Below, in pieces: positions 12,001-18,797 of a stretch of 34,973 nucleotides of DNA; the stretch's first letter is position 1, and every line of letters begins with the position of its first letter. The DNA comes from a virus: IMG/VR virus record IMGVR_UViG_3300013094_000146, positions 1-34,973 of that record; one strand, written 5' to 3'. A model generated the notes under the pieces. That model did no database searches. It was not told where the DNA came from and saw nothing but the letters and a program-made list of their open reading frames with translations. Both the position numbers and the translations under genes were made by a program.

Positions 12001-13073
12001 TCAAACGGCTGTGTATCAAATGCCGTCGCGTCAAATTCTATTGATTCATTTGTAGTATAAGGACTAACAATTTCTAAAATTGTTTCAGGTATTAATTTTA
12101 TAGCAACACCTACTCCTTCAACATAAAAATTGCCTTTAGAGTAACTAGCAGGTGTAACGTTTCCTCCAAAAGAAACTTTCATTCCGTTACTTAATTGTGT
12201 GCCATCGTTTAATTTATAAGACTGTTTTCCAATTACTTCATTTTCAACATCAATAGCAGAATTATCTTTGTAATCATAAATTTCAATTGCACCGCCTAAG
12301 TATGAATCTGATTCACTTTGATAGTATAAAATATCAGGTGCATCAATAGGTACGGTAAAAGTTAAGATGCCAGTTAAAACGGCATTATCACTAACACCTA
12401 CAGTATAGCGATCGCCAGTTCCGGCAGTTCTTGATGTTTTAATACTAAATGGATTTGCTGGGCTTGTAATATTAAAATTATAAGTTTGTCCACGATATAA
12501 TTTTATTGTAGGATTAAGATCAAACCCGTTAGGAGTAAACAAATACTCGTTAACATTACCCTCTGATTGAATTTCTACAGTATATGTACTGACTGCATTT
12601 TGTTGCTGTCCATAAATTTTAATAACATCTGGGCCATAAGGCATCCAATAGTAATCTTGGAAATTAACAAATTTGTCCCAGTTAATATGCGGATCCCAAG
12701 AATACATTTCTTGTTTGTTTAATCTTGCATGGTTACTAGTGTTAGCTCCAAATACAGTCAACTGATTGATATAGTCTTGATAGTCTTTAAAAAATGTTAC
12801 ATTGCCTAATGAATCTTTAATTACCATTCCAGGCTCTAATTGATAATTTTGTCTAGATGTAGTAGCCGCTGGAATATACACATCAGCACCAGTGGCTGCT
12901 TTGGCGTTTTCTCTTCCAATAAATCCACTAGTTTTAGTTATTGTACCTGGTTGAAATAACTGGTCAATAGTTGCTTGTAAGAATTTTTTATTCGCAGGAG
13001 TTTGATAAAAGTCTGGAAGAAAGTTTACACCTAGTCCGGTGTTACCCATTGGGATGTTGCCGTTTGTTGCCAT
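1..13073 (-). CDS. Giant virion structural protein, probable baseplate wedge/fibre component (partial, runs off the left edge)
   Basis: I followed one reading frame from the ATG at 13073-13071 to base 1 without meeting a stop, giving at least 4357 codons; the C-terminus lies outside the window. The ATG overlaps the TAA of gp6 (TAATG), so translation is probably coupled. The N-terminus (FLPDFYQTPANKKFLQ, then SWDPHINWDKFVNFQ) looks like the large structural proteins that follow gp6 in environmental T4-like phages; T4 has gp7 in this slot, at about 1030 residues. Visible modules are: W/Y-rich carbohydrate-binding-like units near residues 1426, 1556, 1736, 2224 and 3943; seven FG-GAP-like blades at about 2138-2656; GSGY-type beta repeats near 3040-3105 and 3420-3500; and beta-rich DGxTT-type domains at the end. 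Inference: a baseplate-attached protein that may contact the host surface. The gp7 role rests on position only. Confidence 0.85.
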   Translation of the reverse strand, partial: MATNGNIPMGNTGLGVNFLPDFYQTPANKKFLQATIDQLFQPGTITKTSGFIGRENAKAATGADVYIPAATTSRQNYQLEPGMVIKDSLGNVTFFKDYQDYINQLTVFGANTSNHARLNKQEMYSWDPHINWDKFVNFQDYYWMPYGPDVIKIYGQQQNAVSTYTVEIQSEGNVNEYLFTPNGFDLNPTIKLYRGQTYNFNITSPANPFSIKTSRTAGTGDRYTVGVSDNAVLTGILTFTVPIDAPDILYYQSESDSYLGGAIEIYDYKDNSAIDVENEVIGKQSYKLNDGTQLSNGMKVSFGGNVTPASYSKGNFYVEGVGVAIKLIPETILEIVSPYTTNESIEFDATAFDTQPFDDATGFATLQDYVVINRASRDHNPWSRYNRWFHKDVISASALYNNDSISLDQTARATRPIIEFQADLKLFNMGTTAIIDIDLVDDFTTNVFSTIEGSRGYNIDGVPLVHGQKIIFLADTDPLVQNNIYEVGVVNINGYNQITLTQIASPTLNESALVLQGAKNQSLMYWYNGSNWVKGQQKTSTNQAPLFDIVDDNGVSYGDTSVYTGSTFTGTKLFSYAVGTGVNDVVLGFPLSYQNVANIGDIVFQFDLATDTFDYKLSSQLMTSKVAAGYLVSSDYAGNPVYVNGWQICNTTTLQAAVRIYKNSGLTNNFNIDIYDDVNNLSDLTVKIYVNGIRLDSTLWTLVKGTAYYTVVLNTSIKTTDVLTIRSFASQPVNSNGYYEIPTNLQNNPLNADIGTFTLGEVTDHVSSIIDNLPSNEFLGVFPGDGNLRDLGNITQYGTKFVQHSGPLSLAMYHIASETNNIIKALETARDDYNSFKRNFIEIASSLGVDGDTVQLIELIMQKINSNRPNTAPYYFSDMVPYGANVSTDLTVVDYRIKTYPLSNAFSLDTLSNKAVGVYLNGSQLVYQRDYTFNSQGFIEISSSVAMNNGDTITTVEYESTDGCFVPATPTKLGLWPAYIPQIYLDTTLLDPIEVIQGHDGSIIAAYGDYRDALILELELRIYNNIKVKYDSNIFDVNDIIPGYSRTNDYSLAEFNQVLAPNFYQWAGLVGVDFTKPLSYDRSNTFTYNYSGDSAPNQAATPGFWRGIYRWMLDTDRPHLCPWEMLGFSTEPSWWTSVYGPAPYTSDNLILWTDLSTGTIREPGVPVITVDKYARPFLLNYLPVNENGDLLSPIRSGLAQGVITESTGNDFVFGDVSPIEAAWRRSSYYPFGVIISSMLLTPAKTFGLLLDRSRVVRNKAGQLVYKDTNLRIQPSDILIPSIYSSTTRVQTAGIVNYVVDLILNIIFSNNQNSYNSYQSDLKLITPQLSYRVGSFTNQNQFNLLLESKTPSATGSVFIPKESYQVFLNSSNPTKKITYSGVVITKLSTGFEVKGYSKSQPYFNYYSYISSGTAINIGGISESVATWTQGQQYIVGQVVQYGNAYYRTTVKNVAGVSFDKTMFTQLPSLPIVGGVTAIFRDTWNKNTLNVAPYGTQFATVQEVVDFLLGYEQYLIDQGFVFDDFNGNLNAVTNWSTSAKEFMFWTTQNWAGGQTLWTDWLPNQLYSYGTIVRYNGEYYSAQYNIPELDTFDTTQWIALPGLSNVGSSVISLSPSANKITFTTDLTVVDNISNPFNKYEIFKVDSTPLQPSELDSYRENNVVSYSPRGTAGIYCASFYLIQNEHVVIIDNTDIFNDVIYNPPSGYRRERIKVSGYVTEGWYGGLDIPGFIYDGAKVQNWQPWQDYNMADIISYQGNYYSANKFIAGASVFNSVEWLRLKNQPTAQLLPNWTNTATQFIDFYGLDIDNFNIQQQQFAQHLIGYQTRQYLDNIIQDPVSEFKFFQGMIRDKGTQNVLNHLFNVLSNDGTESLTFYEEWAIRVGQYGAAKAFENFEVVIDQNEYKNNPQGYYLTTRKNNKVSTVINQLTPNEIYVKPLGYDNQPFPVLENPDPVLRSAGYVNPIDVTFKLGYISDILNYDVSLLGNGQYVWTAFSENTWNIYRFTDLQIRVLNVSYSTDTKTLTLTTQNLIVLKAGDYIGLDQVASIKGFYKVASVSLNSFTVVTPTAITIPSPFTNTSEVVVYVLTTQRTSSMDTLDKLLLSHLKPKTLIWTDDDGSGKWAVWQYNSVYATQNIPNATPSTNFNFGSSLSINTQGSILAVSNSQGTVSIFDKVGRSVKWEARGHLLEPFISKNGIVNADQVATVTAISADGTWLVTGSPNAGYARTNYKGVYNSSSTYAINSVVAVQNSTNNYSYYQAYRAVPINTPTTNTTYWYAVPYVDVNQVQGSDSSLANQGVISIYLKDLDNNYNLVDTIISPLPSANEQFGSSLIFGNNTLYVGAVGYNNGAGRVYKLSYSSTVRVETQYNPVGSINSTLAVTSTNGIRVGMIVSGVGFTSGQTVDAVLSETTLELSGTPDTGVIPSGMLQFITNSWAYDWTENYVGTGTNALGSNLSISSDASTLAITAVGTAHIYKNTGNGLEEIQVLTGSDAYFGKAIAISPDGTYIAASDDTSGNVSQQGNVTVYQYSNGTYTSSQTLVNHQPETNGLFGNKIAFMDDTTIVVYSKNGDSTITTTFDNDTTTFDKSSTNFLTVEVNSGRVDIYDKYHNVWVFSESLESENLPSDGYGTGFAVGANQVIVSAPNASDQSLASGQVYSYGKQNDTYSWSIYEQQDVVPDVNKIRKAFLYDQTLGKLVTYLDIVDPLQGKIPGPAQEEITYQTFYDPASYSYSDGTAGVVLNTNEFWADIPVGQLWWDLRTTKFLENNFNDPSYRNSAWNTLAEGASVDIYEWVSTNLLPSNWDNLADTPSGIAIGISGTSLYGNSAYSVTQVYDNISKTFRNTYYFWVKNRKIVPASTSGRNMAANDVSLLIANPRAQGYTCLAITGVDTFSLVNAAGYLKGTEVILAIEYWVIDKTDQNVHSQWKLISNDTLVNLPAVIEQKWFDSLCGIDEGGRSVPDPTLPIKLRYGIENRPRQSMFVNRIEALKEFIESVNTTLSTYQTTELKDISSLESYDPIPNPIYGLYDKIVDTYEELGFASIGYFSVPVLTPIITNGSITGITVINSGKGYVYAPYVTIIGSGEGAVVRTTINALGEITGATIINGGTGYNSGTQCSVRSYSVLVNSDSTSSDTWSIYSYNTISKQYSKVLTQGYDVRKYWSYMDWYETGFSQFSAPDITVNNFVDLNTTQDIFFNQARNNTIGNGQLVKVLNGNANKWVLLYRYSSVVSVDWTQSYRVVGIQDGTIQFNTNLYEFAGTDIGYDSSIFNTSNFDVQASAELRIILNTIKNNILINDLKQNYLDLFLNGLRYAHSEQPFIDWAFKTSFVRATHNVGQLSQPVNYPVDNLSNFQDYVAEVKPYRTKIREYVSQYTSIDTNQSAVTDFDLQPNYSNTKIKPVETTFINNSISVVDPTIQNYPWKFWLDNVGFSIIEIKIVSGGSGYASAPVVIIDQPTGANSVPATAKAFITNGVVNRILLTNIDTYGRAGSGYLSAPSVTLYGGLDKGGVAAKAVAIIGNSVVRSTSTELRFDRVNQTYYLANLQQVDSFTGTGSKLQYVLTWAPDIRAGESSVTVNGIPVLRELYALSVVSSTASGYTQYTGKITFASAPATGSTIVVKYNKAPSVLTAVDRIQYYYNPASGQLGKDLGQLMTGVDYGGVVVSGLGFDVAGGWGSAPYLTDAWDSRPATFKDYSVQVTGNTHVFTLPYTPANGTAINIYFSRLITTSYVSDGVSLQYAYDLSLLDVSVNVVTVTQTTAITATYVPSQIVNGITFISSGYTLVVSDTTGIVPGMIVSGTGFSRRQKVVNVVNSTTLTIDNVADTAPSGLITFSNLAGGFVLTVSDTTGLAVGDVVTASTAHGTIFAYGTTVTAVNSSTSVTLNQVLYSTITPGTNINFTKNLVEPTDVVINASGTIQLLEAYASGSTINIIGQKPPVRLDDPYYGMSATQNWATGTVYAVNDLVLYNSISYICKTAHTAASSWSIDFAQGYWKLINTNAIIPTPVIGVSVITNVVEGGAGGATLTISSYSGVDDGGSASTVELSIIDGGIIDDSPTNVIEIPATFTVLPGDEFILRESTSDGSISTPDANYDTSMDGGNLTYSTATGIAADDIVVDGDGFVTPTSSPAPEEVVPGQVVDALSIKVYDKSQAGSAAIKVNSQITDGITNTYSIGQTPNSPRALIVKLGNNIQTYGTDYSIDYTNGTVTFTPSGNSILSTGQLVTIFSVGFNGTNILDLDYFVGDGVTTEFITQAPWVTPVTSLIYVDGISTPANLFKTDSTYTFTNAIGIRFITPPAVGKLINFIIVSGNQQTFATTKTERITATGSSTYTLTYPIGITLPNESNMIVRVNQQILSAPVNNYFTIGN

Positions 13074-16000
13074 TAACTATTTGCCCCATAATTTGCGCTA
13101 GTAATTTGTTGGCTAGCTACAGTTGCCGCTAACGCAGTTCCTGTTACAGTTTTAAGATTTGTTGAAGTTAAGCCTGATACTACTTGTATATTTGCTGTTG
13201 TAGCGCAACTTAAGAATATACTATTGTTAGGACATTTAATTTCAAATAGACTACCAAAGTATTGTCCTGTTTGTGCAGGAACAATAACAAACGTAATAAT
13301 ATCTGGTGCTAGTTGATTCATTACATAAGTTGATAATTCTGTAAAGTAAAATGTATCACCAAAGTCCCAGTTTTCAAGTGCAAAAAATTCATTAATTGCT
13401 GTTAGTACTCGAGCAGTAACATTTGCTGAACTTACTGCTGAACTAGGATTAATCATAACTTCAAATGTTGCTTGGAAATTAGGATCAGCTAAATTGCCAA
13501 ACAACAATGTATAATTCACAGGATGGTAAACAATTTCATCACTAATAGATTTAATTAGATTTAAATTAGGTGATAGTAATGTGTTTAATTCATATTGACT
13601 TGGCGGTAATGGCTCAGTACCACTACCTCCAGTTGCGGCCCATTGTCTAAATGCAGTATCGTAACTATATGTCAACACATATACATCCATAATATTGCTT
13701 GCGCCTGGATCGATACGACTATCATAATCTGCACTATGAACATATTGGAAACGTAATCCATCACGGCCAACATAAACTTTATAATCTAATGTAGGCTGTA
13801 ATTGTGAAGTAGTATTGCTTGGAACATATTGCATAACAATTTGTGTATCTTCAAAATAAAAATACTGTCCAGTAGTCCATTGACTTAAAGGATAAGATGC
13901 ACTTATAGTACTAAAAATAATTACAGGTCCTGTTAATGGGTTGTTAACAACATACTTGTAATCTTCTTGTCCTGATGTTATTTCATATTTCTTTTCTACA
14001 ATATATTTGTATGCAGTATTAGTTGATGGAGATACAATATCAATAAATTGTTGTGGATTATCAACTACTCCGCTATTAGTAGGATCTGCAAATGTTACTA
14101 CAACTTTTTTAGGGTCAATATATCCATCTTGTCCAATGTATTCAGAAACTACTTGCCATGGATAATCAACTGTAAGTGGAAATACACTATCAGGTTGTGG
14201 ATTAATGTTTAATACTTTCACTGTGTCAGTTACTGTATTAGATCCAACTATGTCATAAATTTTTACGCTGTCATCAAAATAAAATGTTACTTCTGCATCA
14301 CTTTCAAAAATATAACGAACTGTACGTTCTGTAATTGTATAAGTTAAAGTATCGGTACTGAATAACAATATCCAACTAGCATCTAGTTGTGTGTTTGTGT
14401 TATTTCCTTGATATTGCAAATTAAAAGGTGTTGTAGTATTAAGATTTTGTTCAAATACAATTTGCCAGCTAGTTGAACTAGCATCATAGCGTAGACCAAA
14501 TGTTGAGTTACTAAGAATTAAGTCAATCATCGATGTCTGAACACTTGCTGTTAGTGATGTTGAAAACTCAGGAATTACTTCTGAAATTACTGCTTTCTTA
14601 GGTATAACTTTGCTTAGTACAATTGGACCAAACCCAGTTGATAATGTTCCAGTGCCGCTTGCTGTTCCGTCACCGTTTACAGAAATTACTCTAGCCCATA
14701 GATATAATACTCCGTTTGAAGGAACTGCACTAGCTAATGATGGATTAGCAAATGTCACGTATGCATTATTTTGCTTTGTATTAAAATAACCGTAATAGTA
14801 TGTAATTCCTGTAACACTATCAGTATATGAAGGCGCAGTAAATTTAATTAAAGCACCGGATGTAATAAATGATAAGTCTGTTAAAGTATATGAACCTACA
14901 GCAAATGGTGTGCCACTTGTTGTTCCGCCAATATATCCGCTAGATGAATTACTGTCTTTAGTAACTTGGTACCAAGAAACATTTAAACTAGCCGCAGTAT
15001 AAGTTACAAAATTTGAATAAAAGAAGTTTCTAAGATTTGGATCTTCAAGGATAGGCAATACAGTATTATCAATAATACCTTGTACGTATGCGGCATCAAC
15101 TTGAGTTCCTGATGCAGAAAAAGTTGTACCAGTTGTATATTCTTGTTGATATAATACACCGTCATCTGCAAATAAATTAGTACTACTATACTTGCCGGTA
15201 GGATCTGTTAGATCAAAATAACGACTAATACCACTTGATGTTCTGTTAATAGTTTTAACTTTAGCAACTTGTAAGTTGGCGGCCAACGGACTAATATTAT
15301 AGTCCTCGCCGGTAATCATACGGTTTTGTGTATAATATGTTTGAGGAGCATTTTGTTTAATGCTGGCATTAGTTTCCGATGCTGTTGCATTAATTACAGA
15401 GCTTGCTAAACTTAAACTAACTGTTAATGTTTCAGGAGTACCTAGCGCAGAAGTATAAGGAATAGCCACAGATACGTTAACAATGTCTGCTGGATTAATT
15501 GTATAAGTTAATCCATTACTAATTCTATAATAAACTCTAAAGTTTCCGTTTGGCAATTCACCAAAGACACCGTCAGCAAAATTTAAACTAACAGCATCAC
15601 CTACTCGTGTAGTAACTGCATATACTGTGCTGGTTGACTGATTAAGAGAATTATATATAACGTTGTTGCCTGTTAGTGCAGGAATATTTGTCCACAAAGT
15701 TGATTCAAGACCAGATGTTTGACTTAATTGATACAACCATACATCTGAGTTATTAATATTTTGTGTATCAATATCAATTGACTCATTAGTACTAGGATTA
15801 GTAATATTAAATGTGCCGGTGTTTAATGTACCTTGAGTAAAATTAAAAAAGAATCCTGTTCCTGGACTGCCAGCACCGTAGCCATCGTCTTTATAGATAC
15901 ATGCAATTTGATTAGCAATCTTAGGTGGTTCTTCATAGATAAATGTTTCACCTGTAAATGTAGTACTGGTTATTTCAAAATCCATTCCACGTCCAGCTAC

Positions 16001-16612
16001 AGTTTTTGTAAACGAATATACTGGCACATCTGTGTTATTTGCATTAAATCTGTATTGAGCAGTCGGAGTTCCATAGATAGTTGCTGAATCTGCCGGGTTA
16101 CCAAATTGCTGTGTTTGCGGGAATGCCGCATTTAAAATTCTAATAAATTGGTCGTACCAATTAGGATTACTGCTGTCGTTCCAAGAGATATATTGTCCAG
16201 CTAAATCTCTACCATTACTGTCAAGAACATTCTCTGTTGTTTGTACTGTTGTAAACTTTAACAAGCCTTGAGCCGCTACGTTTCTGCTGGCGTTATAGCT
16301 GATTAAACGTGCTAAACGTAATACGCTATCACGGCGCTCTGCTAATTCTAAAAAGTTTTCACGAGCATTTAAATCTGCACGAAAAGCAATATTTTGTCCA
16401 ACATAAGCAATAAGATCAATTAGGGCAAGGTATTCGCTAGACTCGACATAATCGTTAAAATCTTCTGGAAAATTTGTACGGATATAATCAATCATCGTAC
16501 GACGAAGGTTGTCAAAATCATAGCTTTGGAAATCTGCATTTCTAAAACTTTGATATATTTTTTGCCAATCTTCTGCAAGTAGCAGGTTATTTTGTCTTGA
16601 TGTTGAACTCAT
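13073..16612 (-). CDS. 6: Baseplate wedge protein gp6
   Basis: This protein of 1179 residues is the gp6-type wedge subunit, which in T4 dimerises to form the continuous inner ring of the baseplate. The most typical part is the N-terminal segment at about residues 50-120, with YLALIDLIAYVGQNIAFRAD followed by NARENFLELAERRDSVLRLA, a region well conserved among T4-like gp6 proteins. The rest is beta-rich, and the C-terminal part reads like a Baseplate_J-type fold (FALENWDFGDTFYFTELSTY). It is almost twice as long as T4 gp6 (about 660 residues), the extra length being Ser/Thr/Asn-rich beta sequence in the middle. It starts at an ATG with AGGA a few bases upstream and has its own candidate late promoter in the 47-base gap after gp25. 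It ends inside the start codon of the giant gene. Confidence 0.9.
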   Translation of the reverse strand: MSSTSRQNNLLLAEDWQKIYQSFRNADFQSYDFDNLRRTMIDYIRTNFPEDFNDYVESSEYLALIDLIAYVGQNIAFRADLNARENFLELAERRDSVLRLARLISYNASRNVAAQGLLKFTTVQTTENVLDSNGRDLAGQYISWNDSSNPNWYDQFIRILNAAFPQTQQFGNPADSATIYGTPTAQYRFNANNTDVPVYSFTKTVAGRGMDFEITSTTFTGETFIYEEPPKIANQIACIYKDDGYGAGSPGTGFFFNFTQGTLNTGTFNITNPSTNESIDIDTQNINNSDVWLYQLSQTSGLESTLWTNIPALTGNNVIYNSLNQSTSTVYAVTTRVGDAVSLNFADGVFGELPNGNFRVYYRISNGLTYTINPADIVNVSVAIPYTSALGTPETLTVSLSLASSVINATASETNASIKQNAPQTYYTQNRMITGEDYNISPLAANLQVAKVKTINRTSSGISRYFDLTDPTGKYSSTNLFADDGVLYQQEYTTGTTFSASGTQVDAAYVQGIIDNTVLPILEDPNLRNFFYSNFVTYTAASLNVSWYQVTKDSNSSSGYIGGTTSGTPFAVGSYTLTDLSFITSGALIKFTAPSYTDSVTGITYYYGYFNTKQNNAYVTFANPSLASAVPSNGVLYLWARVISVNGDGTASGTGTLSTGFGPIVLSKVIPKKAVISEVIPEFSTSLTASVQTSMIDLILSNSTFGLRYDASSTSWQIVFEQNLNTTTPFNLQYQGNNTNTQLDASWILLFSTDTLTYTITERTVRYIFESDAEVTFYFDDSVKIYDIVGSNTVTDTVKVLNINPQPDSVFPLTVDYPWQVVSEYIGQDGYIDPKKVVVTFADPTNSGVVDNPQQFIDIVSPSTNTAYKYIVEKKYEITSGQEDYKYVVNNPLTGPVIIFSTISASYPLSQWTTGQYFYFEDTQIVMQYVPSNTTSQLQPTLDYKVYVGRDGLRFQYVHSADYDSRIDPGASNIMDVYVLTYSYDTAFRQWAATGGSGTEPLPPSQYELNTLLSPNLNLIKSISDEIVYHPVNYTLLFGNLADPNFQATFEVMINPSSAVSSANVTARVLTAINEFFALENWDFGDTFYFTELSTYVMNQLAPDIITFVIVPAQTGQYFGSLFEIKCPNNSIFLSCATTANIQVVSGLTSTNLKTVTGTALAATVASQQITSANYGANS

Positions 16613-16620
16613 GATTTGTC

Positions 16621-16640
16621 CTAATAAGTGTATTTATTAG
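16621..16640 (-). promoter_or_regulatory. Candidate late promoter inside a hairpin, upstream of gp6
   Basis: On the minus strand this gap reads TAATAAATAC, one base off the T4 late box TATAAATA at its core (16631-16638). The same 20 bases form a perfect 7-bp inverted repeat (CTAATAA/TTATTAG). It lies between the gp25 stop and the AGGA ribosome site of gp6. Transcription starting here would boost gp6 and the giant gene separately from the upstream genes. The hairpin could also be a processing site. Confidence 0.45.
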
Positions 16641-16659
16641 TTTAAATTATGTGCGTATA

Positions 16660-17106
16660 TTATATCGTTTGTGCGGTTAAACCGTTAGTTTGATCAAATT
16701 GAATTTGTAATTGTTCTTGCAAATTATACAAGACATACGTTAAAGTAGCTTCAATTTGTATGCCGTTATCATAAGTTGTAACAAATACATTACTGGCTTG
16801 TATACGCGGATCGCTGTTAACTATTTGATTAACATTTTGTAAAATTAATTCTCTAACATCCTCTGTTAGCGGTTCAAACAACAATTCCCAGATAACGCAT
16901 CCATAGGTAGGATTCATTAATCTTTCACCCTGACGCACATGAAACTGATTAATTAAATCTTGTTTAATTAATTCAAAATCATACAAAGCAAAATTTTGAG
17001 TAGTAGTATTCACTGTACTAAATCCTCGGTACATACGAGGGCTAGAAACTGAATTTGTATTTGCTTTTGTTGTTATTACTTTCTTAGTGTATATGCTATT
17101 AACCAT
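16660..17106 (-). CDS. 25: Baseplate wedge protein gp25
   Basis: At 148 residues this matches the GPW/gp25 family in both size and sequence. Family members are small wedge proteins that pair with the gp6 core and help trigger sheath contraction. The region at about residues 40-135 carries the expected pattern: FALYDFELIKQDLINQF, then GERLMNPTYGCVIWELLFEP, then VNQIVNSDPRI, which corresponds to the conserved EPRI-type core motif. The N-terminal 35 residues are polar and basic. It sits 2 bases after gp5 and 47 bases before gp6, the usual T4-like neighbourhood of 53-5-25-6. No lysozyme motif is present; older annotations of this family as lysozyme reflect an outdated name. Confidence 0.93.
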   Translation of the reverse strand: MVNSIYTKKVITTKANTNSVSSPRMYRGFSTVNTTTQNFALYDFELIKQDLINQFHVRQGERLMNPTYGCVIWELLFEPLTEDVRELILQNVNQIVNSDPRIQASNVFVTTYDNGIQIEATLTYVLYNLQEQLQIQFDQTNGLTAQTI

Positions 17107-17108
17107 AA

Positions 17109-18794
17109 TTATGCTCCAGATTGATTACTACTAGTCGTACCTTTGTATTTTGTAAACGTATCAGTTGCAGTGGTATAAACATTAAAATATTTTGGCACTA
17201 ACTGATTGTTTGAATTTGCTGTAAATTTTATAGGTTCTGAATTTTCTCTATCTGTTGCACTATTAGTCATAAACAACGGATCTAAATTTTCATGTTGAGG
17301 CCAAGGTTCAACGTTTGGAATACGTTTCATAATACTTTTAATTTTATCGCCGTTAGCGTTATAGACATTATCAAATGTACTCAATACTGTTGCTGTAGAT
17401 AACGAAGCATACTCTGAAACAACTGCTGTACCGCCTGATCCAGGTAATTGATAATATCCAGATGCGTTTTGTGTAAATTTTCCAAGTGCTTTGAGATTAG
17501 TATCTGCTTGTGAAAGAAAATTAAGATTTGTTCCGCTATTAAGATTTGTTGCTAATTTAGATGACAAATTAATTTTTCCAGTAGAGCTGACTTGTAAATT
17601 ACCTCCAGTAACAATTTCAGTGTCTTTTTTACTTTCAATATGAACTTTACCAGGAGAAGTATTTCCTGTAGCTTTAATGTTTATATTACGACCTGCTTCC
17701 ATGTTTATATCACGGTCAGCATAAAAATTCATATCTTGTTTAGTATGCACACTTATACTGTCTGCGGCAAAAATGTCAATTTTACCACTACTAGTCAACT
17801 CAATCCAAGTTGTTCCTTTAGCATTGCCAATGTAAATTAAATCTTCTGAATTATGTAAAAGAATTTGATGGCCGGTACGTGTTCTAATACGTACAAGTTC
17901 ATTATGCGGTATTGTTTGATCGCCAGAAGGTGCTTGTTTATCTGGCAATGCTTCGATGGCTTCATAGACTGGTGGACCTGCGTTAGCTTTGGTCATTCTT
18001 ATAAATTTATCATCACCGTCATCCATAACAAATGTGCTTCCACCTAAACGACTAAGCGGAGCATTATTAATTTGCCATTCTAATTTTCCTTGAGTTCCTC
18101 GTCTAGCACCAGCTGTTTTATCTAACGGACCTGGAGTGCTGATACCAAAAACCATACTAGGAGTTTCTCTTCGAGCACTACTTGTAGTAAGTCCTCTGAT
18201 GTCATCAATTGACAATCCTTGACTTGCTAAAATTTTATAAAAAGGATGCTGTGGTTTTTTTAATAACTCTGGATCTTTAGGATTATTATTTTCTGGTATT
18301 AATTTATTATATTCTCCAGTTGGAGAACGACCTTGATGTGCTTCTGGAGTGTTACTATCGCCAGGTACAGTTTCTACTGTGCTTTGTGTTGCGGCAACTC
18401 CTGGTAACATAAAGTTCATAGCATCATCTAATACACATCCCATCCAATAGCCACGTTTTGGATCACCGTCAATAAAAAATATTACTACAGTTGTTCCTAC
18501 ATCTGGAGGAACCATCCACATGCCGTAACTTTGTTGGCTGTTAGTAAAATTGTTTGCGTTAGGATCAGTTGCTGTATCGCTAATTTTTGTTACACCGTAA
18601 AAAGGACTCATATACTTAACTTGATGTAGTTGTCCTTCAGATCCAGATTGTGTTGTACCAGATGGTCTTAAAATTTCAACTTCAATAACACCCATGTAGG
18701 TAGGGTCTTGGTGACTTATTACCGTAGCGAGAAACGGTCCAGGTGATTGTGCTGGAAGGTCTTTAGGTGAATAATAGTCTTGTGCGCTTGCCAT
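17109..18794 (-). CDS. 5: Baseplate hub spike protein gp5 (OB-fold plus beta-helix, no obvious lysozyme domain)
   Basis: This 561-residue protein is the central spike. The N-terminal 150 residues form an OB-fold of gp5/VgrG type (FLATVISHQDPTYMGVIEVE, later WMVPPDVGTTVVIFFIDGDP with KRGYWMG). The part from about residue 300 on has the VgrG/gp5 look: LVRIRTRTGHQILLHNSED, then short alternating strands such as GKIDIFAADSISVHTKQDMN and DINMEAGRNINIKA, expected to form the trimeric beta-helix needle. T4 gp5 has a phage lysozyme between these parts; here residues 150-300 are a Pro/Asn-rich linker and beta sequence in which I cannot find the T4-lysozyme Glu/Asp/Thr pattern. The gene starts 3 bases after the large hub-like gene and ends 2 bases before gp25. 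Confidence 0.88.
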   Translation of the reverse strand: MASAQDYYSPKDLPAQSPGPFLATVISHQDPTYMGVIEVEILRPSGTTQSGSEGQLHQVKYMSPFYGVTKISDTATDPNANNFTNSQQSYGMWMVPPDVGTTVVIFFIDGDPKRGYWMGCVLDDAMNFMLPGVAATQSTVETVPGDSNTPEAHQGRSPTGEYNKLIPENNNPKDPELLKKPQHPFYKILASQGLSIDDIRGLTTSSARRETPSMVFGISTPGPLDKTAGARRGTQGKLEWQINNAPLSRLGGSTFVMDDGDDKFIRMTKANAGPPVYEAIEALPDKQAPSGDQTIPHNELVRIRTRTGHQILLHNSEDLIYIGNAKGTTWIELTSSGKIDIFAADSISVHTKQDMNFYADRDINMEAGRNINIKATGNTSPGKVHIESKKDTEIVTGGNLQVSSTGKINLSSKLATNLNSGTNLNFLSQADTNLKALGKFTQNASGYYQLPGSGGTAVVSEYASLSTATVLSTFDNVYNANGDKIKSIMKRIPNVEPWPQHENLDPLFMTNSATDRENSEPIKFTANSNNQLVPKYFNVYTTATDTFTKYKGTTSSNQSGA

Positions 18795-18797
18795 AAT

